Origin: Prauserella shujinwangii
GTDB taxonomy: Bacteria > Actinomycetota > Actinomycetes > Mycobacteriales > Pseudonocardiaceae
Reading direction: 5' to 3'
Assembly (NCBI RefSeq): GCF_003001955.1
Contig: NZ_PVNH01000008.1
Coordinates: 124,001 to 188,000, forward strand
DNA length: 64,000 bases
Shown here: positions 15,803 to 24,808 of the stretch, one piece after another
How positions within the stretch are numbered: the first letter of the stretch is position 1
Layout: each line of letters opens with the position of its first letter
The notes under the pieces: model-generated
What the model was told of the DNA's origin: nothing
Databases searched by the model: none
What the model saw: only the letters and a program-made list of their open reading frames with translations
Made by a program: the position numbers and the translations under genes

Positions 15803-16420
15803 ATGTCGTTGTCGCTGTCGGCCGAGTTGTGGCCGGATGTCCAGCCGGAGACCGCGCGCAGGCTGATGCTGGCCGGGGTCGAGTCCTTCGCCAGCCGCGG
15901 GTACCACGCCACCACCACACGCGACATCGCGGGCAGCGCCGGGATGAGCCCGGCCGCGCTGTACGTGCACTTCCCCTCCAAGGCCGCCCTGCTGTTCGCC
16001 ATCAGCCGCAGTGGCCACGAGCAGGCACTGGGTGTCGTGGAGAAGGCGGCGGCGGCCCACGCGGACTCTCCGCCTGCCGCGATGCGGGCGATCGTCGAGC
16101 AGTTCGTGGCCTGGCACGCACGCAGGCACACGGTGGCCCGCGTCGTGCAGTACGAGCTCGGCGCGCTGCCGGAGCAAGAGTACGCCGTGGTCGCGGGCCT
16201 GCGCAGGCGGATCGAGCAGATCGTGCGCGATCTTGTGGCGGCCGGGGTTTCGGCGGGCGAGTTCCGCACGACCGACCCGCGCACCGCCGCCCGCGCGGTG
16301 CTGTCGCTCGGCATCGACGTCGCCCGCTGGTACTCCGATCGCGCGCCGCTGACCCCGGAGGAGCTCGGCAAGCAGTACGGCGAGCTGGCACTCCGGATGC
16401 TCGGCGCGGCGTCCGACTGA
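15803..16420 (+). CDS. TetR-family regulator of the R1 operator
   Basis: A 205-residue TetR protein. Its HTH is FASRGYHATTTRDIAGSAGM followed by SPAALYVHFPSKAALL. The ATG at 15803 stands 7 bases after TACAAT, so the mRNA is likely leaderless. The promoter overlaps an R1 palindrome, giving autoregulation, and further copies lie before the SDR/MaoC operon (6221) and the deaminase gene (16468). It is thus the best candidate for a local regulator of all three. Mycobacterial relatives sense long or branched acyl-CoA; the ligand here is unknown. Confidence 0.88.
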   Translation: MSLSLSAELWPDVQPETARRLMLAGVESFASRGYHATTTRDIAGSAGMSPAALYVHFPSKAALLFAISRSGHEQALGVVEKAAAAHADSPPAAMRAIVEQFVAWHARRHTVARVVQYELGALPEQEYAVVAGLRRRIEQIVRDLVAAGVSAGEFRTTDPRTAARAVLSLGIDVARWYSDRAPLTPEELGKQYGELALRMLGAASD

Positions 16421-16467
16421 CCCCGGCTCACGCTCACCTCCAGACCGACCTCGGCGCAGCGACATAC

Positions 16468-16481
16468 TAAGCGGTCGCTCA
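16468..16481. promoter_or_regulatory. TetR-type operator R1, copy 3 (imperfect)
   Basis: TAAGCGGTCGCTCA keeps the TAAGCG half-site fully and differs at one position of the second half. It lies 76 bases before the deaminase gene and 48 bases after the tetR stop codon. Confidence 0.5.
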
Positions 16482-16556
16482 GCTCGTCCGCTACCCGTGT
16501 CCGTTCCCCGGCAGGCCCGCTTGCCCGTACCGGCCAACCGGACCAGGGTGAGGCGC

Positions 16557-17024
16557 ATGGACGAGATCGACCCCGCCGCGCTGCTGGCCGTCGCGCTGGA
16601 CGAGGCCCGGCGCGGAGCGGCCGAAGGCGGCGTGCCCGTCGGTGCGGCGCTGTTCGGCCGGGACGGCGAGCTGCTGGGACGGGGCCGCAACCGCCGCGTC
16701 CAGGACGGCGACCCCTCGACGCACGCCGAGACCTCCGCCTTCCGCGCCGCGGGCCGCAGGCCGCACTACCGCGACACGATCATGGTGACGACGCTGTCCC
16801 CGTGCTGGTACTGCAGCGGGCTCGTGCGGCAGTTCGGCATCCCGCACGTGGTCATCGGCGAGGCGCGGACGTTCTCCGGCGGGCACGACTGGCTGGCCGG
16901 GCACGGCGTGCGCATCACCCTGCTGGACGACCCCACGTGCGCGGAGCTGATGGCCGGGTTCGTCCGGCGGCGGCCCGACCTGTGGTTCGAGGACATCGGC
17001 GAGGACCCGCCCGCCCGCGGCTGA
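16557..17024 (+). CDS. Cytidine/deoxycytidylate-fold nucleoside or cytosine deaminase
   Basis: A 155-residue zinc deaminase. The zinc site is intact: THAETSAF provides His and the catalytic Glu, and SPCWYCSG provides the two Cys ligands. The pattern and the length resemble yeast-type cytosine deaminase and related nucleoside/guanine deaminases, which release ammonia from the amino group of a base. ATG 16557 is preferred; GTG 16548 is possible. It lies 48 bases beyond a possible R1 operator, which is odd for a pyrimidine enzyme and may mean the operator serves readthrough or that the substrate is unusual. Confidence 0.82.
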   Translation: MDEIDPAALLAVALDEARRGAAEGGVPVGAALFGRDGELLGRGRNRRVQDGDPSTHAETSAFRAAGRRPHYRDTIMVTTLSPCWYCSGLVRQFGIPHVVIGEARTFSGGHDWLAGHGVRITLLDDPTCAELMAGFVRRRPDLWFEDIGEDPPARG

Positions 17025-17101
17025 CCAGCGCACCGACGACTTCCGGACCCGGCGGCGGTAGACACCGGTGGAACGCCGACTCTTCCGTGAAGGAGTGCCC
17101 C

Positions 17102-17395
17102 ATGCAGGTCATCGTCGCCGGCGCGGTCCACGTGGCTCCGGAGAACCGGGACCGGTTCGTCGCCGGGCACCGCCAGCTCGTCGAGCGGGCGCGGGCGTAT
17201 CCCGGCTGCCTGGACCTGTCCATCTCCGCCGATCCGCTCGAGGCGAGCCGGGTGAACATCTTCGAGCACTGGGAGTCGCAGGAGGTGCTGGACGCCTGGC
17301 GGGCGAGCGCGCCGTCACCGTCGGTCCGGATCGACCTCGAGGACGGCCACATGGCCAAGCACGAGATCGCCCGCTCCGGGCCGCCGTTCGACTGA
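17102..17395 (+). CDS. Antibiotic biosynthesis monooxygenase (ABM) domain protein
   Basis: A 97-residue ferredoxin-like dimeric alpha+beta barrel protein with ATG 17102 behind AAGGAG. Conserved features are the N-terminal VIVAGAVHVAPENRDRFV strand-helix, YPGCLDLSIS and NIFEHWES. Members include YgiN-type quinol monooxygenases and heme-degrading enzymes, but many are uncharacterised. It follows the deaminase by 77 bases on the same strand. Function cannot be set from sequence. Confidence 0.8.
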   Translation: MQVIVAGAVHVAPENRDRFVAGHRQLVERARAYPGCLDLSISADPLEASRVNIFEHWESQEVLDAWRASAPSPSVRIDLEDGHMAKHEIARSGPPFD

Positions 17396-17422
17396 TCCGG
17401 CACCGGCCGGGAGGTCCGGAAC

Positions 17423-17456
17423 GGGGCACTCGCGTGCCGGGGCGGGGGACTCGCGT
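17423..17456. repeat. Short direct repeat at a convergent gene end
   Basis: GGGGCACTCGCGT (17423-17435) is repeated as GGGGGACTCGCGT (17444-17456) between the converging ends of the ABM-domain gene and the TetR gene. The same phrase GGCACTCGCG appears twice at 39901-39935, again between convergent genes. It belongs to the recurrent intergenic sequence families of this window. Confidence 0.6.
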
Positions 17457-18067
17457 CAGGCGGACTCGCGGACGGTGCGGGTGGCCACGGCGGGCTCGAG
17501 GATCCTCGCCCACTGGCGGGTGATCTGCCTGCGCCGCCGGGTGTCGTCGGTGAGCAGGTTGGCGAGCCCGAGGCCGCGGGCGAGGTCGAGGGTGGCCTGC
17601 ACGGTCTCCCGCACCCCGGGCCGGGCCTCGTCGGCGCCGAGCAGCTCGACGGCGACCCGGTGCGCCTCCCGGCCGACCCGCGCCTCCAGCGGGACGAGCA
17701 CCGCCCGCAGGTTCTCGTCGGTCGACGCGGCGACCCAGAGGTGCAGCGCGGCGCGGAACATCGGGCCCGTGTAGAGGTCGAGCAGCATCTCGGCGACCGG
17801 CTCGGCCCGCGACGGCCCGTCGGGCAGCGCCGCCGCGCGGGCCCGCAGCTCGCTGATCTGCTCCTCGCCGAGGTACTCGACGGCGGCGGCGACCAGGTCC
17901 TCCCGCGTGGGGAAGTGGTGCTGGGCGGCCCCGCGCGAGACGCCGGCGCGCTCGGCGATCACCGCGACCGTGGTGCCGTTCCAGCCGCGTTCGGCCAGGC
18001 ACTCGACGGCGGCGTCGACCAGCCGCCGCCGAGTGGTCCTGCTGCGCTCCTGTTGGGGCTGGCGCAT
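17456..18067 (-). CDS. TetR-family regulator, AtuR-like
   Basis: A 203-residue TetR protein with the HTH LAERGWNGTTVAVIAERAGV followed by SRGAAQHHFPTREDLV. It is the last gene of the eight-gene operon that starts at 27281, two bases after the SDR stop codon. In Pseudomonas the acyclic-terpene (atu) genes are controlled by the TetR protein AtuR. By position this protein should repress the operon through the 18-bp palindrome at 27334-27351. The C-terminal ligand domain is helical and Arg/Leu-rich; the inducer is unknown. Confidence 0.85.
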   Translation of the reverse strand: MRQPQQERSRTTRRRLVDAAVECLAERGWNGTTVAVIAERAGVSRGAAQHHFPTREDLVAAAVEYLGEEQISELRARAAALPDGPSRAEPVAEMLLDLYTGPMFRAALHLWVAASTDENLRAVLVPLEARVGREAHRVAVELLGADEARPGVRETVQATLDLARGLGLANLLTDDTRRRRQITRQWARILEPAVATRTVRESA

Positions 18068-18069
18068 GG

Positions 18070-18903
18070 TCAGGCCGGTTCGACCCAGAAGTCGAGCTGC
18101 AGGTCTTCCTCCCGCTCCCCGATCCGGTAGCGGGAGAAGTCGGTGACGCCCTCCGCCGCCAGCACCTCGTCGTCGATCAGGAACCGGCCGGTCAGTTCCC
18201 GGCTCGGCTTGGTGAGGATCGCGTGCGCCGCGTCGGCCATGATCTCCGGGGTGCGCGAGTGGCTCGCCAGCTCCGCGCCGACCACGTTGCGGATCGCGGC
18301 GGTGTCGATGGTCGTGCGGGGCCACAGCGAGTTGGCCGCGACGCCGTCGCCGCGCAGCTCCGCCGCAAGGCCGATGGTCACCAGGCTCATCGAGTACTTC
18401 GCGATGCTGTAAGCCAGGTGACCGGCCTCGAACCACTTCTCCTCCAGCCGGATCGGCGGCGAGAGCGTGAGCACGTGCGGGTTCTCCGCCCGGCGCAGGT
18501 GCGGGATCGCGGTGCGGGACAGCAGGAACGAGCCCCGCGCGTTGATGTCCTGCATCAGGTCGTACCGCTTCATCGGGATCGACTCCGACGGCGTGAGGTC
18601 GATGGCGCTGGCGTTGTTGACGACGATGTCGATCCCGCCGAACTGCTCGACCGTGCGCGCGACGGCCGCCTCGACGGCCTCGTCGTCGCGGATGTCGCCG
18701 ACGATCGGCAGCGCCTTGCCACCGGCCTCCTCGATGGCCTTCGCCGCCGTGTGGATGGTGCCGGGCAGCTTGGGGTGCGGCTCGGCGGTCTTCGCGATCA
18801 GCGCGACGTTCGCGCCGTCGCGGGCGGCCCGCACGGCGATCGCCTCGCCGATGCCCCGGCTGCCGCCCGACATGATCAGGGTCTTTCCCGCCAGCGTGCT
18901 CAC
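18070..18903 (-). CDS. AtuB/AtuG-type (HSDL2-like) short-chain dehydrogenase
   Basis: A 277-residue SDR starting at GTG 18903. It carries SGGSRGIG and YSIAKYS, and the subfamily marks AKTAEPHPKLPGTIHTAA, NNASAIDLTP, HVLTLSPP and SLWPRTTIDTAAI. These are shared by citronellol-catabolism dehydrogenases (AtuB/AtuG) and animal HSDL2, which is strong evidence for the subfamily. It is expected to oxidise an alcohol/aldehyde or hydroxyacyl intermediate of a branched isoprenoid chain. An imperfect palindrome TACCGATCAGTA (18920-18931) in the 22-base gap upstream may be an internal operator or chance. Confidence 0.88.
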   Translation of the reverse strand: MSTLAGKTLIMSGGSRGIGEAIAVRAARDGANVALIAKTAEPHPKLPGTIHTAAKAIEEAGGKALPIVGDIRDDEAVEAAVARTVEQFGGIDIVVNNASAIDLTPSESIPMKRYDLMQDINARGSFLLSRTAIPHLRRAENPHVLTLSPPIRLEEKWFEAGHLAYSIAKYSMSLVTIGLAAELRGDGVAANSLWPRTTIDTAAIRNVVGAELASHSRTPEIMADAAHAILTKPSRELTGRFLIDDEVLAAEGVTDFSRYRIGEREEDLQLDFWVEPA

Positions 18904-18925
18904 AACAGGCTCCTCGTGTTACCGA

Positions 18926-20083
18926 TCAGTAGGACTTGGGCAGGCCCAGGCTATGCTGCGCGACGAAGTTCAGCACCATCTCCCTGCTCACCGGGGCGAT
19001 CCGGCCCACCCGGACCGCGCCGATCAGCGTGCCGAGCCCGTACTCGGACGCCAGGCCGTTCCCGCCGTGCACCTGCACCGCCTGGTCGACGGCCTTGATC
19101 GCCACCTCGGCCCCCGCGTACTTCGCCATGTTGGCGGCCTCTCCGGCGCCGAAGTCGTCCCCCGCGTCGTACAGCGCCGCGGCCTTCTGCGTCATCAGCT
19201 TCGCCAGTTCCAGCTCGATCTTCACCTGCGCCAGCGGGTGAGCGAGCCCCTGGTGGGAGCCGATCGGGGCGCCGAACACGCTGCGTTCCTTCGCGTAGCC
19301 CACCCCCTTGCCGAGCGCGTACCTGGCGATGCCGAGCGAGAACGACGCGCCCATGATCCGCTCCGGGTTGAGCCCCGCGAACAGCTGCGCGATCGCCGCG
19401 TCCTCGGAGCCGACCAGCGCGTCCGCGGGCAGCCGGACGTCGTCGAAGAACAGCCCGAACTGCTTGTCCGCGGACACCAGGTCCATCGCGATCTCCCGGT
19501 ACTCGAAGCCGGGCGTGTCCGTGGGCACGATGAACAGCGCGGGCTTGAGGTTGCCGGTGCGCGCGTCCTCCATCCGCCCCACGACGAGCACGGCGTCGGC
19601 CTCGTCGACGCCGGAGATGTACACCTTCCGGCCGTTCAGCACCCAGCCGCCGTTGTCCCGCCGCGCCGTGGTGGTGATCCGGTGGGAGTTGGAGCCCGCG
19701 TCGGGCTCGGTGATGGCGAACGACATGCGCACCTGGCCGGAGGCGAAGCCAGGCAGCCAGTGCTTCTTCTGCTCGTCGGTGCCGAACCGCGCGAGCACCG
19801 TCGCGCAGATGGCGGGCGAGACGACCATCAGCAGCATCGGGGTGCCCGCGGCGCAGAACTCCTCGCACACCGCGGCGAGGTCGCCGATGCCCGCGCCCCC
19901 GCCGCCGTACTCCTCCGGCACCGAGACGCCGAGGTAGCCCAGGCGGCCCGCCTCGTCCCACAGCTCGCTGGTGTGCCCGCCGCCGCGGGCCTTCTCCAGG
20001 TAGTACTCGTGCCCGTAGCTCCGGCCCAGCTCGGCGACCGCCTCGCGCAGCGCCTGCCGCTCCGCGGACTCGACGAAGTTCAT
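18926..20083 (-). CDS. AtuD-like acyl-CoA dehydrogenase
   Basis: A 385-residue acyl-CoA dehydrogenase starting at ATG 20083, overlapping the stop of the carboxylase alpha gene by ATGA. SFAITEPDAGSNSHRITT and RKVYISGVDEA are the flavin/substrate signature, and QVHGGNGLASEYGLGTL is the C-terminal catalytic-helix region. Position next to an AtuB-like SDR and a biotin-dependent carboxylase matches AtuD, the citronellyl-CoA dehydrogenase that makes the substrate of geranyl-CoA carboxylase. The exact substrate is inference. Confidence 0.87.
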   Translation of the reverse strand: MNFVESAERQALREAVAELGRSYGHEYYLEKARGGGHTSELWDEAGRLGYLGVSVPEEYGGGGAGIGDLAAVCEEFCAAGTPMLLMVVSPAICATVLARFGTDEQKKHWLPGFASGQVRMSFAITEPDAGSNSHRITTTARRDNGGWVLNGRKVYISGVDEADAVLVVGRMEDARTGNLKPALFIVPTDTPGFEYREIAMDLVSADKQFGLFFDDVRLPADALVGSEDAAIAQLFAGLNPERIMGASFSLGIARYALGKGVGYAKERSVFGAPIGSHQGLAHPLAQVKIELELAKLMTQKAAALYDAGDDFGAGEAANMAKYAGAEVAIKAVDQAVQVHGGNGLASEYGLGTLIGAVRVGRIAPVSREMVLNFVAQHSLGLPKSY

Positions 20084-22059
20084 TCCCGCTCCTCACTGCC
20101 GCTGACCACCGCGAGCACCGCACCCTGCTCCACCTGCTGGCCCGCCGTCACCGGAAGGTCGGTGACGACGCCGTCCGCTGGCGCCGCGATCCGGTGCTCC
20201 ATCTTCATCGCCTCGAGCCACAACAGCGGCTCCCCCGCACGCACCCGGTCCCCGGCCGAGACCGCGACCCGCACGACCGTGCCCGGCATCGGCGCGAGCA
20301 GCGAGCCCGCCGCGACCGCCGCGTCCGGATCGGTGAACCGGGGCAGCGGGGTCAGGCTCACCGGGCCGAGCGGCGAGTCGACCGCGACCAGGCCGGGGTA
20401 CCTGCCGACGTCGAACGTCCTGCGGACGCCCGCGACCTCGAGGACGACCCGGTCCGGATGCGCCGCCACCAGCGCGACCTCGGGGTGCCCCTCGGCCCGC
20501 AGCCCCGAGCGGGTGTGCCGGTAGCGCACCTCGTACTCGGCGCCGCCTGCCGCGTAGGCCTTGCGCTGCGGCGCCGAGGGCACGTTGCGCCACCCGGCGG
20601 GCAGCCCGCCGAGCACGGTGGCGCTCGCCCGGTTGTGCGCGGCCTCCGCCAGTGCCGCGGCGAGCGCCGACAGACGCACCGCCCGCTCCCCCGCCAGCGG
20701 CGCGGCGAGCGTGTCGAGGCCGTGCCGGCCGAGGAAGGCCGTGTCGGTCTCCCCGGCCAGGAAGGCGGGGTGGCGCAGGACGTTGACGAGCAGGTCCCGG
20801 TTGGTGACGACACCGTGGATGCGGGCTCGCGCGAGCGCGGAGGCCAGCGTGCGCGCGGTCGCCGCGCGGTCGGGGCCCCACGCGATCACCTTCGCCAGCA
20901 TCGGGTCGTAGTGCACGCCGACGACCGAACCGCCGGTCACCCCGCTGTCCAGCCGCAGCCCGTACCGCGCCGGGACGGCGAACTCGGCGGCGACGCCGGG
21001 CACGGCGAACGCGTGCAGCGTCCCGCTCTGCGGCCGCCAGCCGGCGGTGGGATCCTCGGCGTACAGCCGGACCTCGATGGCGTGGCCGGTCCACTGTGGA
21101 GGTTCCGGGGGCAGCGGCGCGCCCTCGGCCACGGAGAGCTGCAGCGCCACCAGGTCGAGCCCGGTGACGCACTCGGTGACGGGATGCTCGACCTGCAGCC
21201 GGGTGTTCATCTCCAGGAAGAAGAACTCGCCGTCGGCGGTGGCGAGGAACTCGACCGTGCCCGCGCCGACGTAGCCGATGGCCGAGGCCGCCTGCCGGGC
21301 GGCGGTGAACAGCCGTTCTCGCATCGCCGGATCGACCAGCGGCGAGGGCGCCTCCTCGACCACCTTCTGGTGCCTGCGCTGGATCGAGCACTCCCGCTCC
21401 CCCACCGCCCACACGGTGCCGTGGGTGTCGGCGAGCACCTGCACCTCGATGTGCCGCCCGGTCTCCAGGTACCGCTCGCAGAACACGGTCGGGTCGCCGA
21501 AGGCGGACGCGGCCTCGGCGCCGGCGCCCTCGACCGCCTCGGCGAGCCCGTCGAGCGAGCGCACGATCCGCATGCCCCGGCCACCGCCGCCCGCGGACGC
21601 CTTGACCAGCACGGGCAGGTCGGCCTCGGTGACCCGGTCCGGGTCGAGCTCCGGCAGCACCGGCACGCCGGCCTCGGCCATGCGGCGCTTGGACTCCACC
21701 TTGGAGCCCATCGTCTCGATGGCCTCGGGTCCGGGGCCGACCCAGGTCAGCCCCGCGTCCAGCACGGCGCGCGCGAACGCGGCGTTCTCGGAGAGGAAGC
21801 CGTACCCGGGGTGGACGGCGTCGGCTCCGGCCTCGGTGGCGGCCTTGACGATCAGGTCGCCACGCAGGTACGTGTCGGCGGGAGCGCTGCCGGGCAGCCG
21901 GACCGCCGCGTCGGCGGCGACGACGTGCGGGGATCCCGCGTCGGCGTCGGAGTACACGGCCACGGTGCCGATCCCGGAGTCGCGGCAGGTGCGGAACACG
22001 CGCAGCGCGATCTCCCCGCGGTTGGCGACGAGCAGGTTCTCGATCAATTCCAGCCTCAC
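20080..22059 (-). CDS. Biotin-dependent acyl-CoA carboxylase alpha subunit (geranyl-/3-methylcrotonyl-CoA type)
   Basis: A 659-residue fusion of biotin carboxylase and biotin carboxyl carrier domains. The BC part opens with LLVANRGEIALRVFRTCRD, has the ATP loop KASAGGGGRGMRIV, and ERDCSIQ-like ECSIQRRHQKVVEEAPS. The BCCP part at the C-terminus has EAMKMEH with biotinyl Lys619. The central BT region is present at about 450-580, as in MccA/AtuF. GTG 22059 overlaps the beta-subunit stop (GTGA). The enzyme carboxylates an alpha,beta-unsaturated branched acyl-CoA; whether geranyl- or methylcrotonyl-CoA is undecided. Confidence 0.93.
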   Translation of the reverse strand: MRLELIENLLVANRGEIALRVFRTCRDSGIGTVAVYSDADAGSPHVVAADAAVRLPGSAPADTYLRGDLIVKAATEAGADAVHPGYGFLSENAAFARAVLDAGLTWVGPGPEAIETMGSKVESKRRMAEAGVPVLPELDPDRVTEADLPVLVKASAGGGGRGMRIVRSLDGLAEAVEGAGAEAASAFGDPTVFCERYLETGRHIEVQVLADTHGTVWAVGERECSIQRRHQKVVEEAPSPLVDPAMRERLFTAARQAASAIGYVGAGTVEFLATADGEFFFLEMNTRLQVEHPVTECVTGLDLVALQLSVAEGAPLPPEPPQWTGHAIEVRLYAEDPTAGWRPQSGTLHAFAVPGVAAEFAVPARYGLRLDSGVTGGSVVGVHYDPMLAKVIAWGPDRAATARTLASALARARIHGVVTNRDLLVNVLRHPAFLAGETDTAFLGRHGLDTLAAPLAGERAVRLSALAAALAEAAHNRASATVLGGLPAGWRNVPSAPQRKAYAAGGAEYEVRYRHTRSGLRAEGHPEVALVAAHPDRVVLEVAGVRRTFDVGRYPGLVAVDSPLGPVSLTPLPRFTDPDAAVAAGSLLAPMPGTVVRVAVSAGDRVRAGEPLLWLEAMKMEHRIAAPADGVVTDLPVTAGQQVEQGAVLAVVSGSEERE

Positions 22060-23663
22060 ATCCGGAAGACGCCGAAACCGGTGCCGTCGAACTGGGCACC
22101 CCGGACCGGGTTGTTGTGGATGGCGGACAGGCACAGGCCCAGCACCGTGCGGGTGTCGCGGGGGTCGATGACCCCGTCGTCGTAGAGCCTGCCGGACAGG
22201 AACATCGGCAGCGACTCGGCTTCCACCTGCGCCTCGACGGCCTCGCGCATGGCCGTGTCGGCGGCCTCGTCGAACGGCTGGCCACGCGACTCGGCGGCCG
22301 CACGCGCCACGATCGAGAGCACACCGGCGAGCTGCTGGGGCCCCATGACGGCGGACTTGGCGCTCGGCCAGGCGAACAGGAAGCGGGGGTCGTAGGCGCG
22401 GCCGCACATGCCGTAGTGGCCCGCGCCGTAGGAGGCGCCGATGAGCACCGAGAGGTGGGGCACCTTGCTGTTGGACACCGCGTTGATCATCATCGCGCCG
22501 TGCTTGATGATGCCGCCCTGCTCATAGTCCCTGCCGACCATGTAGCCGGTGGTGTTGTGCAGGAACAGCAGCGGGGTGTCGGTCTGGTTGGCCAGCTGGA
22601 TGAACTGCGCGGCCTTCTGCGACTCCTCGCTGAACAGGATCCCGCGCGCGTTGGCGAGCACCCCGACGGGGTAACCGTGCACGCGGGCCCAGCCGGTGAC
22701 GAGGCTGTTGCCGTACTCGGGCTTGAACTCGTCGAACTCGGAACCGTCGACGACGCGGGCGAGCACCTCGCGCGGGTCGAACGGCACCTTGAGCCCTTCG
22801 GGCACCACACCCAGCAGTTCCTCGGGGTCGTAGCGGGGCTCGGTGGCGGGCGCGGGCGCGGGCCCGTGCTTGCGCCAGTTCAGCCGCGCCACGATCCGCC
22901 TGCCGAGGCGCAGCGCGTCGGGCTCGTCGCGGGCCAGGTAGTCGGCGAGGCCGGAGACCCGGGCGTGCATCGCGGCGCCGCCGAGCGCCTCGTCGTCGGA
23001 CTCCTCCCCGGTGGCCATCTTGACCAGCGGCGGGCCGCCGAGGAACACCTTGGACCGCTCCTCGATCATCACGACGTAGTCGGACATCCCGGGCACGTAG
23101 GCGCCGCCCGCGGTCGAGTTGCCGAACACGAGCGCGACCGTCGGGATCCCGGCCGCCGAGAGGCGGGTGAGGTCGCGGAACAGCCTGCCGCCGGGAATGA
23201 AGATCTCCTTCTGCGTGGGCAGGTCCGCGCCGCCGGACTCGACGAGGTTGATGACGGGCAGCCGGTTCTCCAGCGCGATGTCGGCCGCCCGGAAGATCTT
23301 GCGGGTGGTCCACGGGTTGCTCGCGCCGCCGCGCACCGTGGGGTCGTTGCCGATGATCATGCACTCGACGCCGGAGACGACGCCGATGCCGGTGACCACG
23401 CTGGCGCCCACGCGGAAGTCGCTGCCCCAGCCGGCCAGCGGCGAGAGCTCGAGGAACGGCGCGTCCTCGTCGAGCAGCAGCTCGATGCGCTCCCGCACCA
23501 GCAGCTTGCCGCGCTCGCGGTGGCGGGCGGTGTACTTCTCGCCGCCGCCCGCCACCGCCTTCGCGTGCTCGGCCTCCAGCTCGTCCAGCTTGGCGAGCAT
23601 CGCCTCGCGGTAGGCGGCGTACTCGGGACCCGTGGTGTCCAGAGTGGACTTCAGTGTGCTCAC
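22056..23663 (-). CDS. Acyl-CoA carboxylase carboxyltransferase (beta) subunit, AtuC/MccB type
   Basis: A 535-residue carboxyltransferase, the usual length for MccB/AtuC. N- and C-domain crotonase-fold oxyanion signatures are seen in LVESGGADLP, FGNSTAGGAYVPGMSDY, FLHNTTGYMVGRDYE and IGASYGAGHYGMCGRAY. GTG 23663 overlaps the next dehydrogenase stop by GTGA. It pairs with the alpha gene downstream to carboxylate the gamma carbon of an enoyl-CoA. The pocket residue that separates geranyl-CoA (Gly) from 3-methylcrotonyl-CoA (Phe) carboxylases should be decisive but I cannot align it here. Confidence 0.93.
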   Translation of the reverse strand: MSTLKSTLDTTGPEYAAYREAMLAKLDELEAEHAKAVAGGGEKYTARHRERGKLLVRERIELLLDEDAPFLELSPLAGWGSDFRVGASVVTGIGVVSGVECMIIGNDPTVRGGASNPWTTRKIFRAADIALENRLPVINLVESGGADLPTQKEIFIPGGRLFRDLTRLSAAGIPTVALVFGNSTAGGAYVPGMSDYVVMIEERSKVFLGGPPLVKMATGEESDDEALGGAAMHARVSGLADYLARDEPDALRLGRRIVARLNWRKHGPAPAPATEPRYDPEELLGVVPEGLKVPFDPREVLARVVDGSEFDEFKPEYGNSLVTGWARVHGYPVGVLANARGILFSEESQKAAQFIQLANQTDTPLLFLHNTTGYMVGRDYEQGGIIKHGAMMINAVSNSKVPHLSVLIGASYGAGHYGMCGRAYDPRFLFAWPSAKSAVMGPQQLAGVLSIVARAAAESRGQPFDEAADTAMREAVEAQVEAESLPMFLSGRLYDDGVIDPRDTRTVLGLCLSAIHNNPVRGAQFDGTGFGVFRM

Positions 23664-24808
23664 GCCGTGTACCCCAATCGCTTCGCGGCCAGGCCGGCGA
23701 GGATCTCGTTGGTCCCGCCGCCGATGCCGAGGATGCGCATGTCGCGGTAGTGCCGCTCGACCTCCGACTCGCTCATGTAGCCGAGGCCGCCGTGCAGCTG
23801 GACCGCCTCGTTCACCACCCACTCCCCCGCCTCGACGGCGGTGTTCTTCGCGAAGCAGGCCTCGGCGACGACCTCCTCGCCCGCGACGTGCCGGAGCGCG
23901 ACCTGCCGCACGTAGGTGCGGGCGACGTCGACGCGCCGGGCCATCTCGACGAGCTTGTGCTGGACCAGCTGGCGGGACAGCAGCGGCCTGCCGAACGTCT
24001 CTCGCAGCCGGCACCACTCGACGGTGCGATCGAGCGCGCGTTGCGCGGTCGCGTAGGCCTGCACCGCCAGCGAGAGCCGCTCGGTGACGAACTGGGTGGC
24101 GATCTGCGCGAACCCGGCGTTCTCCGGGCCGACGAGGTTGGCGGCGGGCACGCGGGCGCCGGTGAAGGACAGCTCCGCGGTGTCGGAACAGTGCCAGCCC
24201 ATCTTCTCCAGCTTGCGGGTGACGGCGAAACCGGGCGTGCCGCGCTCGACGACGAGCAGCGAGATGCCGTGCGCGCCCGGTTCCCCGGTGCGCACGGCGG
24301 TGGTGACGAAGTCGGCACGGCAGCCGGAGGTGATGAACGTCTTGGCGCCGTCGACGACGTAGTGGTCCCCCTCGCGGCGCGCGGTCGTGCGCACCGACGC
24401 GACGTCGGAACCGCCGCCGGGCTCGGTGACGGCGAGGGCGCCGATCTTCTCCCCGGCGAGGGTGGGCCGGACCCACCGCGCGATCTGCTCGGCGTCACCC
24501 GCCGCGGCGAGGTGGGGCACCGCGATGCCGCACGTGAACAGCGACGCGACGAGCCCGCCCGAGCCGCCCGCGTAGTGGATCTCCTCGGTGACGGTGAGCG
24601 CGTCGGCGAAGTCGCCGCCGCTGCCCCCGACGTCCTCCCCGAAACCGATGCCGAGCAGGCCGATCGCGCCCGCCTTGCGGTGCAGGTCCCTGGGCAGCTC
24701 GCCCGCCCGCTCCCAGTCGTCGAGGTGGGGCAGCACCTCGGCCTCCAGGAAACGGCGCACGGTCTTGCGCAGTGCCACGCGCTCGGGCGTGCGGAACGGG
24801 TCGGTCAC
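23660..24808 (-). CDS. Acyl-CoA dehydrogenase
   Basis: A 382-residue acyl-CoA dehydrogenase, GTG 24808, overlapping atuA by GTGA. LAVTEPGGGSDVASVRTTA and AKTFITSG form the FAD site; RETFGRPLLSRQLVQHK and VQLHGGLGYMSESEVERHYRD carry the C-terminal features and the likely catalytic region, and GGGTNEILAGL closes the fold. It is the second dehydrogenase of the Atu-like operon. It could desaturate a second intermediate of the shortened chain, as LiuA does for isovaleryl-CoA. Substrate assignment is open. Confidence 0.88.
   Translation of the reverse strand: MTDPFRTPERVALRKTVRRFLEAEVLPHLDDWERAGELPRDLHRKAGAIGLLGIGFGEDVGGSGGDFADALTVTEEIHYAGGSGGLVASLFTCGIAVPHLAAAGDAEQIARWVRPTLAGEKIGALAVTEPGGGSDVASVRTTARREGDHYVVDGAKTFITSGCRADFVTTAVRTGEPGAHGISLLVVERGTPGFAVTRKLEKMGWHCSDTAELSFTGARVPAANLVGPENAGFAQIATQFVTERLSLAVQAYATAQRALDRTVEWCRLRETFGRPLLSRQLVQHKLVEMARRVDVARTYVRQVALRHVAGEEVVAEACFAKNTAVEAGEWVVNEAVQLHGGLGYMSESEVERHYRDMRILGIGGGTNEILAGLAAKRLGYTA

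Noticed and set aside
18920-18931. TACCGATCAGTA as an R2 operator copy
   Set aside because: It shares only the half-site ACCGA and lies in a 22-base gap inside an operon, so it is probably chance.
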